44,618 bases of DNA, from the NCBI GenBank assembly GCA_050117315.1, contig JASFMY010000043.1:1-44618 (forward strand), in the 5' to 3' direction. This stretch comes from JANQIV01 sp050117315. GTDB taxonomy: Bacteria > Bacteroidota > Ignavibacteria > Ignavibacteriales > Melioribacteraceae. The translations under genes were made by a program, and so were the position numbers. Positions within the stretch are counted from its first letter, which is position 1. Each line of letters starts with the position of its first letter. The notes beneath the pieces were generated by a model. That model saw only the letters and a program-made list of their open reading frames with translations, did no database searches and was not told where the DNA came from. This document shows positions 8,279 through 16,574 of this stretch, in pieces.

Positions 8279-8476
8279 ATGAGCGAAAAGTACTACAACC
8301 TAATCGAATATCTAAAAAGTCTGGAACCGGATGTGCAGAAGTTTTACGCAAAAGGACAAGCCGCAGCAGGTACAAGACTAAGAAAAGGTCTTAGCGAATT
8401 GAAAAGAATGGCGCAGGATATCCGCAATGAAGTTCAGGATGTTAAAGCTCAAAGAAAGGACGAGAAACAGGATTAA
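8279..8476 (+). CDS. Histone H1-like (Hc1 family) protein
   Basis: A 65-residue charged protein of the Hc1-like family common in Bacteroidota. The signature is FYAKGQAAAGTRLRKGLSELK followed by AQDIRNEVQDVK. It is lysine/arginine rich yet amphipathic, with a mixed-charge tail. It is expected to coat or bridge DNA, although bacteroidal members are little studied. ATGGAGGAACT just upstream supplies a good Shine-Dalgarno (GGAGG) for the ATG at 8279. It is 24 bases after the Fe-S oxidoreductase gene and is closed by a strong terminator at 8504-8533. Confidence 0.85.
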   Translation: MSEKYYNLIEYLKSLEPDVQKFYAKGQAAAGTRLRKGLSELKRMAQDIRNEVQDVKAQRKDEKQD

Positions 8477-8503
8477 GTTAGCAGGAGTATAGCTTTTATT
8501 TCA

Positions 8504-8533
8504 TAGGCTGAATTTTATTCAGCCTATTTTTTT
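8504..8533 (+). terminator. Rho-independent terminator after the histone-like gene
   Basis: TAGGCTGAA and TTCAGCCTA form a perfect 9-bp stem with a TTTTA loop, followed by seven T residues. This is a textbook intrinsic terminator 28 bases after the stop of the histone-like gene. Its T-tract runs directly into the ATG of the next gene. Confidence 0.92.
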
Positions 8534-9751
8534 ATGGGAAAAGAGAATAAAATATTATCCGGAATTTTCTTCTTCTATCTGTTACTGATTTTGGCAATGG
8601 GAAATCAAATAATTTCCCAGGTGCAAAACACTCGGGAAATTATTCAAGTTTCCTTTTGTGCAGTAGGGGATCTAATGGTGCACGGCTCACAATTGAAATA
8701 TGCAAAAGTTGATGATTCAACTTATAATTTTCACCCTGTATTTTCTGAGGTGAAACCGTTCATTGAATCTTTCGATTTTGCAATGGGAAATTTGGAGACA
8801 GTATTCGCCGGGAATAAAATGAGCTACAAGGGGTATCCGGTTTTCAATACCCCGGATTCATTCTTGGATGCCTTGAAAGAATGTGGTTTTGATTTGCTTT
8901 TTACTGCAAACAATCATGTGTTCGATCAGGGCGTTAATGGGCTGAAAAGAACAATACAAAAAATAAATGAGTCCGGTTTGTATTTTTCAGGTACTAATCT
9001 GACAGCGGAAGACCTGGATTCAATAAAAATCATTGATATAAAAGGAATTAAAACCGCTATTCTGTCATACACATACAGTACTAATAACGGGTTGGCTAAT
9101 TCCCATTATTTAAATAGAATGAATGAAGAGAGAATAAAGAGTGATCTGGAGACGGCTGATACTAATGGTTCTGAGTTGAATATTGTTTATTATCATTTTG
9201 GTCAAGAATATGAAAGAGAACCTAACGAATACCAGTTAAACATTGTTGACAGCACATTTGCCTGGGGTGCCGATGTAATTTTGGCGAGTCATACCCACTC
9301 AATTCAGCCGGTAAAAATTTATAAAATTAACAACAACTTAAAAAAAAGCTTTGCAGTTTTCTCAATGGGAAATTTTGTTTCAAACCAGAGATGGCGTTAT
9401 TCGGATGCGGGAATAATTCTTGGGTTTACCGTTGTGAAAAACTTGCATGATAATTCAATCGAATTAAAAAAAATTAATTATTTACCTACATGGGTATATA
9501 AAGGAGACACCGGTAAAGCTAAACAATTCAAGATATTCCCCGCAGAAATTTCGTATTCGTCCGAAGTGCCGTCCTATTTTTCAGAGGAAGACGTAAGGCT
9601 AATGAAAGAGAGCTTCTGGGACACAAAAGAAATAATTACGAAATATACGGATGAAATAAAGCTAACCAGAATAAACAAAAAATTTAACATCAATCTTGCC
9701 GACTTACAGAAATTTCCTTCCATGAAAATAGAAAAAATTAAACGGGATTAA
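8534..9751 (+). CDS. CapA/PgsA-like metallophosphoesterase, exported
   Basis: A 405-residue protein of the CapA (PGA_cap) family, related to poly-gamma-glutamate and capsule proteins. A hydrophobic N-terminal segment (about residues 7-25, ending near QIISQ) suggests a signal peptide or anchor. The metallophosphatase-like motifs follow in order: AVGDLMVHGS, MGNLETVF, FTANNHVFDQG, YYHFGQEYE and LASHTHSIQPV. All metal-ligand positions seem intact. No capB/capC genes accompany it, so polyglutamate synthesis is unlikely and the substrate is unknown. The start codon abuts the T-tract of an upstream terminator, so its own promoter would have to lie in or before that hairpin, or its transcript could be leaderless. 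Confidence 0.85.
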   Translation: MGKENKILSGIFFFYLLLILAMGNQIISQVQNTREIIQVSFCAVGDLMVHGSQLKYAKVDDSTYNFHPVFSEVKPFIESFDFAMGNLETVFAGNKMSYKGYPVFNTPDSFLDALKECGFDLLFTANNHVFDQGVNGLKRTIQKINESGLYFSGTNLTAEDLDSIKIIDIKGIKTAILSYTYSTNNGLANSHYLNRMNEERIKSDLETADTNGSELNIVYYHFGQEYEREPNEYQLNIVDSTFAWGADVILASHTHSIQPVKIYKINNNLKKSFAVFSMGNFVSNQRWRYSDAGIILGFTVVKNLHDNSIELKKINYLPTWVYKGDTGKAKQFKIFPAEISYSSEVPSYFSEEDVRLMKESFWDTKEIITKYTDEIKLTRINKKFNINLADLQKFPSMKIEKIKRD

Positions 9752-9797
9752 TTTCTTATCTTAACGACTTAATTTTTAGAATAGTACACTTGGTCTG

Positions 9798-10991
9798 ATG
9801 AACAAAAAATCAGCAATGACAATTGTGTTTTTTACTGTATTCATAGACATGATGGGTTTCGGAATTTTAATACCTATCTTACCGACTTTTGCAAGTATTG
9901 AACTGAATGTACCGGACTACGGGATAGGTATTGTTGTCGCTGTATACTCACTGGTGCAGTTTTTATTTAACCCGGTTTTTGGAAGAATATCGGATAAGCA
10001 TGGCCGTCGCCCCATAATTTTAGTAACGCTTTTAATCACAAGCTTGTCATATATGATTTTTTCAGTTGCGGATTCATTTTTTCTTTTGCTGTTGGCAAGA
10101 ATTATGGCCGGATTCGGAGGAAGTAATCTTGCAGTAGCCCAAGCCTACATGGCTGATATTACAGAGCAAAAGGACAGAGCAAGGGGAATGGGACTTATAG
10201 GTGCTGGCTTTGGACTTGGTTTTGTATTCGGACCGTTGATAGGAGGGTGGCTTTCAGGATACGGTTATGCTGTAGCCGGATACGCCAGCGCAGCGTTTGC
10301 TTTCTTTGCGTTTTTATTCGCTCTATTTTCTTTGGAAGAATCTAATAAAAATAAAAACCCAAAAGGTGAAATCGATTTAAGGCTTATTGATGCGGGGCTT
10401 GCAAAGAAGGTTTTAACAAACCCTTCAATTGGAATTTTAGTAATAATATTTTTTATACTTATCTTTTCAATCGCAAATATTTACGGTACGTTTTCTTTGC
10501 TTGGTTACAAACATTACAACTTTACCGATCAGCAGAACGGATATCTTTTCGGTATAATGGGGATTGTGGGAGTTATTGTTCAAGGCGGCTTAATACGACT
10601 TCTATCGGAGAAATTTTTGGATAAAACTTTACTGCTCACAGGAACAATCCTAATGATGCTTGGTCTCGGATTTATGCCTTTTGGAATTACTTTCATGGGC
10701 GTAGCAATTGTGGTTGCGGTTTTATCTATAGGAACAGGAATGCTTCAACCCACTATTTTAAGTATGATTTCAAAATATTCTCCCGATAACCAGCAAGGGG
10801 AAATACTCGGGGTAAATCAATCTTTCGGAGCGCTTGCAAGGGTGTTCGGGCCAATGTGGGGAGGACTTTCGTTTGATTTCCTTGGGTATCAATTCCCGTT
10901 TTTAACAGGGGCGGCATTTACTTTAATCGTGTTTTTTATTACACTTTTTTTATTGAATACCAAAAATTTGAAAAAAGTTGAACATGTTTAA
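9798..10991 (+). CDS. MFS transporter, TetA/DHA1-like
   Basis: A 397-residue major facilitator of the drug:H+ antiporter type with about 12 hydrophobic segments. It begins TVFIDMMGFGILIPILPTF, typical of the tetracycline/multidrug branch. It carries motif A, GRISDKHGRRPI, between helices 2 and 3, and a motif-C-like GAGFGLGFVFGPLIGG in helix 5. The substrate cannot be predicted and resistance should not be assumed. It overlaps the downstream dus gene by eight bases. Confidence 0.9.
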   Translation: MNKKSAMTIVFFTVFIDMMGFGILIPILPTFASIELNVPDYGIGIVVAVYSLVQFLFNPVFGRISDKHGRRPIILVTLLITSLSYMIFSVADSFFLLLLARIMAGFGGSNLAVAQAYMADITEQKDRARGMGLIGAGFGLGFVFGPLIGGWLSGYGYAVAGYASAAFAFFAFLFALFSLEESNKNKNPKGEIDLRLIDAGLAKKVLTNPSIGILVIIFFILIFSIANIYGTFSLLGYKHYNFTDQQNGYLFGIMGIVGVIVQGGLIRLLSEKFLDKTLLLTGTILMMLGLGFMPFGITFMGVAIVVAVLSIGTGMLQPTILSMISKYSPDNQQGEILGVNQSFGALARVFGPMWGGLSFDFLGYQFPFLTGAAFTLIVFFITLFLLNTKNLKKVEHV

Positions 10992-11976
10992 GGTCGGAAG
11001 TATAAATATAGAAAAAGCTTTGCTGCTTGCTCCAATGGAAGATGTGACAGGTATACCGTTCAGAAAGCTGTGCAAAGAATTAGGTGCTGATGTTGTTTAC
11101 ACCGAGTTTGTAAATTCAGACGGGCTTATTAGAAAAAATAAAAAAACTCATAATAAACTTGAGATTACAGACGCCGAACGGCCTGTTGGTATTCAGGTTT
11201 ACGGAGGCAACTTTGAACCGATGATTGAAGCTGCGAAAATTTCCGAAGAAGAAAATCCCGACATAATTGATATAAACGCAGGATGCTGGGTAAAAAAAGT
11301 TGCAAGAAGAGGGGCCGGAGCAGGATTGCTGAAAGACCCTCCTTATCTTCAAAAGATGTGTGAAGAAATTGTAAAAGCTGTGAGCAAACCAGTTACTGTA
11401 AAAACAAGAATCGGGTGGGATAACGATTCCATAATGATTGAAGAGATTGCAAAACGTCTCGAAGATATTGGAATACAGGCATTAACAATCCATTGCAGAA
11501 CAAGAAGCGACGGGCATTCCGGCGACCCCGACTGGACGTGGATACCAAAAGTAAAAAAAGTAGTTAATATTCCTGTAATTTTAAACGGCGGTATATTTAC
11601 TGCGGAGGATGTTAAAAGGGCATTTGATGAAACCGGGGCAGACGGTGTAATGATTGCACGCGGAGCTATTCAGCACCCGTGGATATTTAAAGAAGCAAAA
11701 GAACTGTTGAACAACGGATTTGTTTCAACAGTAATTGATGCAAGTAAAAGAATTCATACGGCTCTTCGTCACCTGCGTTACGAACTGGAATATAAAGAAG
11801 TAAGACGCGCCGTTATACCGTTTAGAAAATATTATACAGGTTATTTGAAAGGATTGCGAAACTCCTCTAAGATAAGACAGAAACTAATGGAGTTTGTAGA
11901 GTACAAACCTATCGAAGAGCTTTTATTAAATTATCTTGATGAGCTGAACAAAAATGAATTTGCAGAGTCGGCGTGA
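10984..11976 (+). CDS. dusB: tRNA-dihydrouridine synthase, DusB type
   Basis: An FMN-dependent tRNA uridine reductase of about 330 residues. Seen are LLAPMEDVTGIPFRKLCKE, TEFVNSDGL, GIQVYGG, DINAGC with the catalytic Cys, VKTRIGWD, HCRTRSDG, LNGGIF and DGVMIARGAIQHPW. The active-site segment reads GCWVKKVARRGAGAGLLKD, with Trp where most Dus enzymes have Pro (GCP). I chose the ATG at 10984 over the TTG two codons earlier. It overlaps the MFS gene by eight bases, and its stop overlaps the GTG of the next gene, so the three are probably co-transcribed. Confidence 0.92.
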   Translation: MFKVGSINIEKALLLAPMEDVTGIPFRKLCKELGADVVYTEFVNSDGLIRKNKKTHNKLEITDAERPVGIQVYGGNFEPMIEAAKISEEENPDIIDINAGCWVKKVARRGAGAGLLKDPPYLQKMCEEIVKAVSKPVTVKTRIGWDNDSIMIEEIAKRLEDIGIQALTIHCRTRSDGHSGDPDWTWIPKVKKVVNIPVILNGGIFTAEDVKRAFDETGADGVMIARGAIQHPWIFKEAKELLNNGFVSTVIDASKRIHTALRHLRYELEYKEVRRAVIPFRKYYTGYLKGLRNSSKIRQKLMEFVEYKPIEELLLNYLDELNKNEFAESA

Positions 11977-12572
11977 AAAAAGTGAATGATTTCAAAAAGA
12001 AACTCGCACGCGTCATTTCTACATTATTTGTTCCTCCGATTTTTAATGTATTTATTTTTGCTTATGCGGCTTACTATTTCCGGTTAAACGAATCGTCAAA
12101 ATCTATTGTTGTTTTAGTATCTTTGATGAACGGCTTTATCCTGCCTGCGATTGTATTTTATGCATTAATGAAACTAAAAAAAGTTTCTGATATTGATGCA
12201 AGTGTTCAAAAAGAAAGATCCCTTGGTTTTGTAATCGGAATTTTTCTCTGCGTTACTTCTATAATTGTATTATATGCATTCAATACAAATTTAATTATTA
12301 TTTCATTATGGGTTTGTTATCTTTCAAACATTGTTATGATTTTACTGGTTAATAAATTTTGGAAGGTAAGCGCACATGCAATCGGCGTTTCAATTGCCAT
12401 AGGAATTATGATTTATTTAAATTCAATGCTGGTTTTCCCGCTGATTTTGCTGCTTGTTATAATTGCCTGGTCCAGGCTTGAATTAAAAGTGCACACTTTT
12501 ATGCAGGTGATACTGGGGGGCATACAAGGCACTGCGGTAACTTATTTAACATTATTACTTATTAACAATTAA
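11973..12572 (+). CDS. PAP2-like integral membrane protein
   Basis: A 199-residue protein with about six hydrophobic segments. The C-terminal half shows a PAP2-like pattern, KVSAHAIGVS and then SRLELKVHTFMQVILGG, corresponding to the histidine-containing phosphatase motifs. The first motif (KxxxxxxRP) is not obvious, so the catalytic site may be incomplete. It could act on undecaprenyl or lipid phosphates, or be a non-catalytic relative. It starts at a GTG overlapping the dus stop by four bases and ends six bases before polX. Confidence 0.65.
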   Translation: MKKVNDFKKKLARVISTLFVPPIFNVFIFAYAAYYFRLNESSKSIVVLVSLMNGFILPAIVFYALMKLKKVSDIDASVQKERSLGFVIGIFLCVTSIIVLYAFNTNLIIISLWVCYLSNIVMILLVNKFWKVSAHAIGVSIAIGIMIYLNSMLVFPLILLLVIIAWSRLELKVHTFMQVILGGIQGTAVTYLTLLLINN

Positions 12573-12578
12573 TTAAAA

Positions 12579-14195
12579 ATGCCTTTTAAACAAGAAATTA
12601 TATCCACGCTTAATACCTACTCCGATATGCTGGAATTTAACGGTGAAAATAAATTCAAAGTGAATGCTTATAGGAATGGTGCATTGGCTTTGAAAAAATT
12701 GGATGCTATAGAGGAGCTAATAAAAAATAAAACTTTGGGAGATATAAAAGGAATAGGGAAGGGGATTCAAGCTTTTGTTTATGATTATTACGAAAACGGA
12801 TTCTCAAAAGATTATAATAATTTAAAGAGCAAGCTCCCCGACGGGATTATGGAATTATTTGATATCAAAGGTATAGGGACAAAAAAGATAAAACAAATTT
12901 ATGATGAATTGAATATTTCTAATCTTGAACAGCTTGAGAATGCCTGTAATGAAAATAAAATTGCTCCGCTGAAAGGCTTTGGGGAAAAGACACAATCAAA
13001 AATTATAGAAGAAATAAAACGTTTAAAAAGTTCTAAAGGATTATTGAGATTAAATCATGCTTTCGTTAAAGCTGATGATATAATAGAGAAATTAAAAAAG
13101 CTAAATGCTGTAAAAGAAATTGAATACACAGGTGAGCTAAGAAGAGTAAGAGAAGTAATATCGAAAATTGAAATAATAATTTTAACGAACGATTTTAAAG
13201 ATGCGGTTGAAGAAATAGGGAAGCAATATTCATACGATTTGATTGATAATAAGAATTATAAAACTCTAAAAATAGAAAATGATCTTGCAATATTAATTCA
13301 TATTACCGGTGAAGAAAACTTTGACGAAGTTTTATATTTAACCACTGCCGAAAAATCATTTAAAGAAAATATGAGTTTTGCAGCTTCAGTTAATATTATT
13401 CCAGAAATGATGGAAGAACAGTATTTTGATTTAAATGAGAAACTCAAAGGCAACAGTGATCTTGCCCAACAGGATTTTAAGGGCTTCTTCCATTTTCATA
13501 CAATGCATTCCGACGGTATGAATTCACTCGACGAAATGGTTGCAGAAGGTGCTGCAAAAGGTTTTGAATACTTTGCTGTTTGTGATCACAGCAAATCTGC
13601 TTTTTATGCAAACGGGTTGACTGAAGATAGAATTTTACAGCAAAGAGAAGAGATTAACCAGTTCAATGAAAGCAATAACACAAAAGTGTACCATGGAATT
13701 GAAAGCGACATTTTGCGGGACGGCAGTTTGGATTATGATAATGATTTTATGACCAATTTTCAATTTGTAGTAATTGCTGTCCATTCTATTTTTAATATTG
13801 ATGAAAATGAGATGACAAAACGTGTAATCAAAGCAATTGAAAATCCTCATTCCGATGTACTTGCACACCCTACGGGAAGGCTGCTTCTTTCACGGAACCC
13901 GTATAAAATAAATATCACGAAAGTAATAGATGCATGTGTTCAAAACAATGTCGCTATTGAGATAAATGCAAATCCCCGGAGGCTTGATTTAGATTGGAGA
14001 AATATTTTTTATGCAAGAGAGAAAGGATGTAAATTTGCAATTAACCCAGACGCCCATTCAACGAAAGGAATATCAGATATAAAATATGGAATTATGATAG
14101 GAAGGAAAGGCGGACTGCAGAAAGAGGAAGTAATAAACTGTTATTCCGAAAAAGAATTTTTGAATTATATCAATAGAAAAGTTACAAGAACTTAA
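12579..14195 (+). CDS. polX: PolX family protein with lost polymerase site and intact PHP domain
   Basis: A 538-residue protein with the bacterial PolX layout: N-terminal helix-hairpin-helix segments (IKGIGKGIQ, IKGIGTKKIKQI, LKGFGEKTQ), a nucleotidyltransferase-like middle, and a C-terminal PHP domain from about residue 305. The polymerase signature, normally GS-RR--ET--D-D, reads TGELRRVREVISKIEIIIL here (residues 184-202). The two metal-binding Asp positions are Lys196 and Glu198, and the later palm Asp is also missing (DLAILIHI). The PHP metal ligands all appear present: HFHTMHSDG, CDHS, GIESDI, AVHS, AHPTGR and NPDAHS. I infer a nuclease or phosphoesterase without polymerase activity. 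Confidence 0.88.
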   Translation: MPFKQEIISTLNTYSDMLEFNGENKFKVNAYRNGALALKKLDAIEELIKNKTLGDIKGIGKGIQAFVYDYYENGFSKDYNNLKSKLPDGIMELFDIKGIGTKKIKQIYDELNISNLEQLENACNENKIAPLKGFGEKTQSKIIEEIKRLKSSKGLLRLNHAFVKADDIIEKLKKLNAVKEIEYTGELRRVREVISKIEIIILTNDFKDAVEEIGKQYSYDLIDNKNYKTLKIENDLAILIHITGEENFDEVLYLTTAEKSFKENMSFAASVNIIPEMMEEQYFDLNEKLKGNSDLAQQDFKGFFHFHTMHSDGMNSLDEMVAEGAAKGFEYFAVCDHSKSAFYANGLTEDRILQQREEINQFNESNNTKVYHGIESDILRDGSLDYDNDFMTNFQFVVIAVHSIFNIDENEMTKRVIKAIENPHSDVLAHPTGRLLLSRNPYKINITKVIDACVQNNVAIEINANPRRLDLDWRNIFYAREKGCKFAINPDAHSTKGISDIKYGIMIGRKGGLQKEEVINCYSEKEFLNYINRKVTRT

Positions 14196-14204
14196 GGAGT
14201 AAAG

Positions 14205-14726
14205 ATGAACTTAAAAGAACTAATCAGAAGTGTACCCGATTTCCCGAAAGAAGGAATTGACTTTAAAGATATAACAACATTGCTAAAAGATCCGGGCGGC
14301 TTTAAAGCGGCTTTAGATGAACTTTACCAATTAGCAAAAGATAAAGATATTACGAAAGTAATAGGAATAGAATCTAGAGGGTTTATTTTTGGCGGTGCGC
14401 TAGCAGAAAAACTTGGCGCCGGGTTTATCCCGATCAGGAAACCGGGTAAGCTGCCTGCCCCAACTGTAAGCGAAACTTATGTTTTAGAATATGGAACAGA
14501 CAAAATTGAAATTCATCAAGATGCAATAGAGCCGGGTGATAAAATTTTGCTTCATGATGATTTGCTTGCTACCGGAGGTACAATGGAAGCCGCATGCAAT
14601 TTAGTTGAGAAGGTAAATGCCGAAGTTGTACAGATTTCTTTTTTAATTGAACTGTCATTTCTACAGGGAAGAGAAAAACTTAAAAATTACGAAGTGCATT
14701 CACTCATTGAATATGGCAGCGAATGA
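14205..14726 (+). CDS. apt: Adenine phosphoribosyltransferase
   Basis: A 173-residue type I phosphoribosyltransferase that salvages adenine with PRPP to AMP. Typical Apt landmarks are IRSVPDFPKEGIDFKDIT at the start, ESRGFIFGGALA, IRKPGKLPAPT, and the PRPP-binding loop ILLHDDLLATGGT. The length is normal. A good Shine-Dalgarno (TTAAGGAGTAAAG) precedes the ATG. It is nine bases downstream of polX and ends the rightward block. Confidence 0.96.
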   Translation: MNLKELIRSVPDFPKEGIDFKDITTLLKDPGGFKAALDELYQLAKDKDITKVIGIESRGFIFGGALAEKLGAGFIPIRKPGKLPAPTVSETYVLEYGTDKIEIHQDAIEPGDKILLHDDLLATGGTMEAACNLVEKVNAEVVQISFLIELSFLQGREKLKNYEVHSLIEYGSE

Positions 14727-14874
14727 TTGCTTAAAAAAAATAAACAAATTGAAAAACAGATTAAGTATTAAAGAATACTATAAAAGCCAAGTGTGTTAAA
14801 TAAAAAAGGAGCAAAAATAAGGAGCACAAATAAAAACAGTTAATGAATCTGTGCGAAAATAGCCAACCCACAGT

Positions 14875-14978
14875 TTTAGAGTGTGTGTGAAAATAGGGTG
14901 TCAAGAAAATTTTTGTTTCGTTTTCTTAATGAAATTAAAACATTTTTCAAAAAAACGAATTATCACACACCCTCTAAA
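14875..14978. repeat. MITE-like inverted-repeat element
   Basis: The ends TTTAGAGTGTGTGTGAAAAT (14875-14894) and ATTATCACACACCCTCTAAA (14959-14978) are inverted repeats with few mismatches. The 104-bp unit has no coding capacity. It resembles the paired ends of a deleted insertion sequence. No flanking target duplication is obvious by eye. Confidence 0.65.
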
Positions 14979-15010
14979 GAGAGCGGTCAAATGAAAAGAA
15001 ACCATAAACA

Positions 15011-15240
15011 ACCGGTAAGAAATAATAAACCGTCGCCAGGAAATGATATACTACCGCAAAGAAATAGTATCCTATCACAAGGAAATGATAATCGACCGCT
15101 AAGAAACGGTATCCTACCACGAGGAAATGATAATCGACCGCTAAGAAACGGTATCCTATCACAAGGAAATGATAATCGACTGCTAAGAAATGGTATCCTA
15201 TCATCAAGAAATCATATACCACCATTAAGAATGATATCCT
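15011..15240. repeat. 21-bp tandem array B (11 units, 42-bp higher order)
   Basis: Eleven units of 21 bp (the last 20 bp) run in register. Two unit types alternate: ACCGCTAAGAAACGGTATCCT and ATCACAAGGAAATGATAATCG, giving a 42-bp super-repeat in the middle. Edge units are more diverged, the usual pattern for a minisatellite that homogenises from the centre. All units are open on both strands: the plus strand encodes polar heptads (LRNGILP, RGNDNRP) and the minus strand hydrophobic ones (FLAVDYH, FLVIGYR). The sequence differs from array A but the period is identical. Confidence 0.9.
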
Positions 15241-15310
15241 ACCGGTAGTTAATCAATACAAAGCATCAGCCTATAATACGAATGGAAAAAAATATTTATT
15301 ATTTAGGAAG

Positions 15311-15988
15311 TTATTTCCAACCAATCGGAGCGATAATTACAACAAACTCACCCTTAATAGTTTTTGAATCCAGCTCTTCAATAATTTGTGAAGGTAAACC
15401 TCTCCAGCATTCTTCAAATTTTTTTGTTAACTCCCTGCAAACTACGGTAAACCGGTCGGGCATATATTCACTCAATTCATTTAAAAGTTTTTCTATTCTG
15501 TAAACAGATTCGTATAAAACTATAGTCCTTTTTTCTTTTGCTAATTCTTTTAGTTTTTTCTGCCTTCCTTTTTTTTGAGGAATAAATCCCTCGAAAACAA
15601 AAGAATCTGTGGGGAGACCTGAAATACTCAAAGCCAGTATTGCAGCATTAGGTCCCGGTATACCGACGACTTCAATAAATTCATTTATTGAAGCATGAAC
15701 AAGTCTTACCCCTGGGTCGGATATGCCTGGTGTACCTGCATCTGAAACAAGTGCGCACGATTCACCATTTAAAATTCTTTCAATAACATATCCTATCTTT
15801 TTTGTTTCACTTTTGGCATTGAATGAAATTAATTCCTTAGAAATTTTTAGATGTTTTAACAGTGATCCTGTAACCCTTGTATCTTCGCAGCAGACAAAAT
15901 CTACTTCATTTAAGGTATCGATTGTTCTTTTTGAAATATCTCCCAGATTGCCTATAGGAGTAGCGACAATGTATAATTTGTTTTTCAT
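15311..15988 (-). CDS. rsmI: 16S rRNA 2'-O-ribose C1402 methyltransferase RsmI
   Basis: A 225-residue SAM-dependent methyltransferase of the tetrapyrrole-methylase fold that modifies C1402 of 16S rRNA. Signatures are YIVATPIGNLGDISKRTI, CEDTRVTGSLL, SDAGTPGISDPG, VVGIPGPNAA, FEGFIPQKKGRQ, VLYESVYRIEKLL and CRELTKKFEE. I use the ATG at 15988 rather than a TTG three codons upstream. The protein is slightly shorter than E. coli RsmI (about 286 residues) because the C-terminal extension is absent, which is common in this phylum. It is transcribed away from the Rrf2 gene. Confidence 0.96.
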   Translation of the reverse strand: MKNKLYIVATPIGNLGDISKRTIDTLNEVDFVCCEDTRVTGSLLKHLKISKELISFNAKSETKKIGYVIERILNGESCALVSDAGTPGISDPGVRLVHASINEFIEVVGIPGPNAAILALSISGLPTDSFVFEGFIPQKKGRQKKLKELAKEKRTIVLYESVYRIEKLLNELSEYMPDRFTVVCRELTKKFEECWRGLPSQIIEELDSKTIKGEFVVIIAPIGWK

Positions 15989-16073
15989 AGAGCCCAATTA
16001 TATTAAAAAATAATTTAAAGAAATTAAATTTTACCGGGAAATCCATTTTTTAATTGCAGATTAATTTTAAATA

Positions 16074-16092
16074 TGTTACACTATGTGTAACA
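16074..16092. promoter_or_regulatory. Palindromic operator upstream of the Rrf2 gene
   Basis: TGTTACAC-TAT-GTGTAACA is a perfect 8-bp inverted repeat with a 3-bp spacer, ending 13 bases before the ATG of the Rrf2 regulator. It sits in the divergent gap between rsmI and the lysine-catabolism genes. Size, symmetry and position fit an autoregulatory site for a dimeric winged-helix protein. Binding by this particular regulator is an inference. Confidence 0.7.
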
Positions 16093-16105
16093 GTTTAACA
16101 ATACT

Positions 16106-16543
16106 ATGTCGGCTTCTACAAAATTATCAAATTCTGTAAAAGCTTTGTGCTTTTTGGCAGAAACATATCCCGAACCTCAAAGCAGTGTATCTATTTCAAA
16201 CAAGATAGGCGTGAACGCATCAAAGCTCAGAAAACTGCTTTCATTACTGGCTAAAAACAATATTGTTGAAAGTGTAAAAGGAACAAACGGCGGTTTTGTT
16301 CTTAAGAAAACCCCGAAGAAAATACACTTGCAGGAAATCTATTGTTCTATTGAAGATAGAAAAGCTTTTCACCTGCATGTCAACAAGGATGGCGGTAATT
16401 CGCAGGATGTCTCGCAGAAATTTAACGACTACTTTTTAGATTTGTTTGCAGATGTGCAGGTCGATATAGAAAAAAAAATGATGAAAATCAGTCTAAAATC
16501 AATACTTGAAAAAATAGGAATAAAATCAGCATATAAAAGTTAA
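16106..16543 (+). CDS. Rrf2 family transcriptional regulator
   Basis: A 145-residue Rrf2 winged-helix repressor. The start KLSNSVKALCFLAETY and the HTH VSISNKIGVNASKLRKLLSLL are followed by the wing GTNGGFVLKK and a C-terminal dimerisation helix. The three clustered cysteines of Fe-S members (IscR, NsrR) are absent; only two isolated Cys occur. It is therefore more like the cluster-free YwnA-type branch and may sense a metabolite. It lies 31 bases upstream of the aminoadipate-semialdehyde dehydrogenase and immediately downstream of a perfect palindrome, which suggests it controls itself and the lysine genes. Confidence 0.88.
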   Translation: MSASTKLSNSVKALCFLAETYPEPQSSVSISNKIGVNASKLRKLLSLLAKNNIVESVKGTNGGFVLKKTPKKIHLQEIYCSIEDRKAFHLHVNKDGGNSQDVSQKFNDYFLDLFADVQVDIEKKMMKISLKSILEKIGIKSAYKS

Positions 16544-16574
16544 ATGGAAAAATGAAACGATCGAGAGGTTAAAA

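Larger units (their letters stand above)
14727..15310. other. Gene-free gap between apt and rsmI
   Basis: This 584-bp gap between convergent genes holds an inverted-repeat element (14875-14978) and a 21-bp tandem array (15011-15240). The first 140 bases are A-rich with a repeated GTGYGAAAATAG motif near 14851 and 14887. Open frames on both strands through the array are produced by the repeat and lack any recognisable domain or ribosome binding site. No clear terminator was found for either flanking gene. Confidence 0.75.

Noticed and set aside
9798..10991. Tetracycline resistance determinant
   Set aside because: The protein is a TetA-like MFS transporter by general motifs, but nothing in the sequence identifies tetracycline as substrate.
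15011..15240. CRISPR array
   Set aside because: The units are directly contiguous 21-bp repeats with no unique spacers, and no cas genes are present.
14883..15248. A 121-codon plus-strand frame and an 83-codon minus-strand frame across array B
   Set aside because: Both frames follow from repeat units that are open on both strands; no ribosome site or domain was seen, and the plus-strand frame begins inside the inverted-repeat element.
16106..16543. IscR/NsrR-type Fe-S sensor
   Set aside because: The three clustered cysteines needed to hold the cluster are absent.
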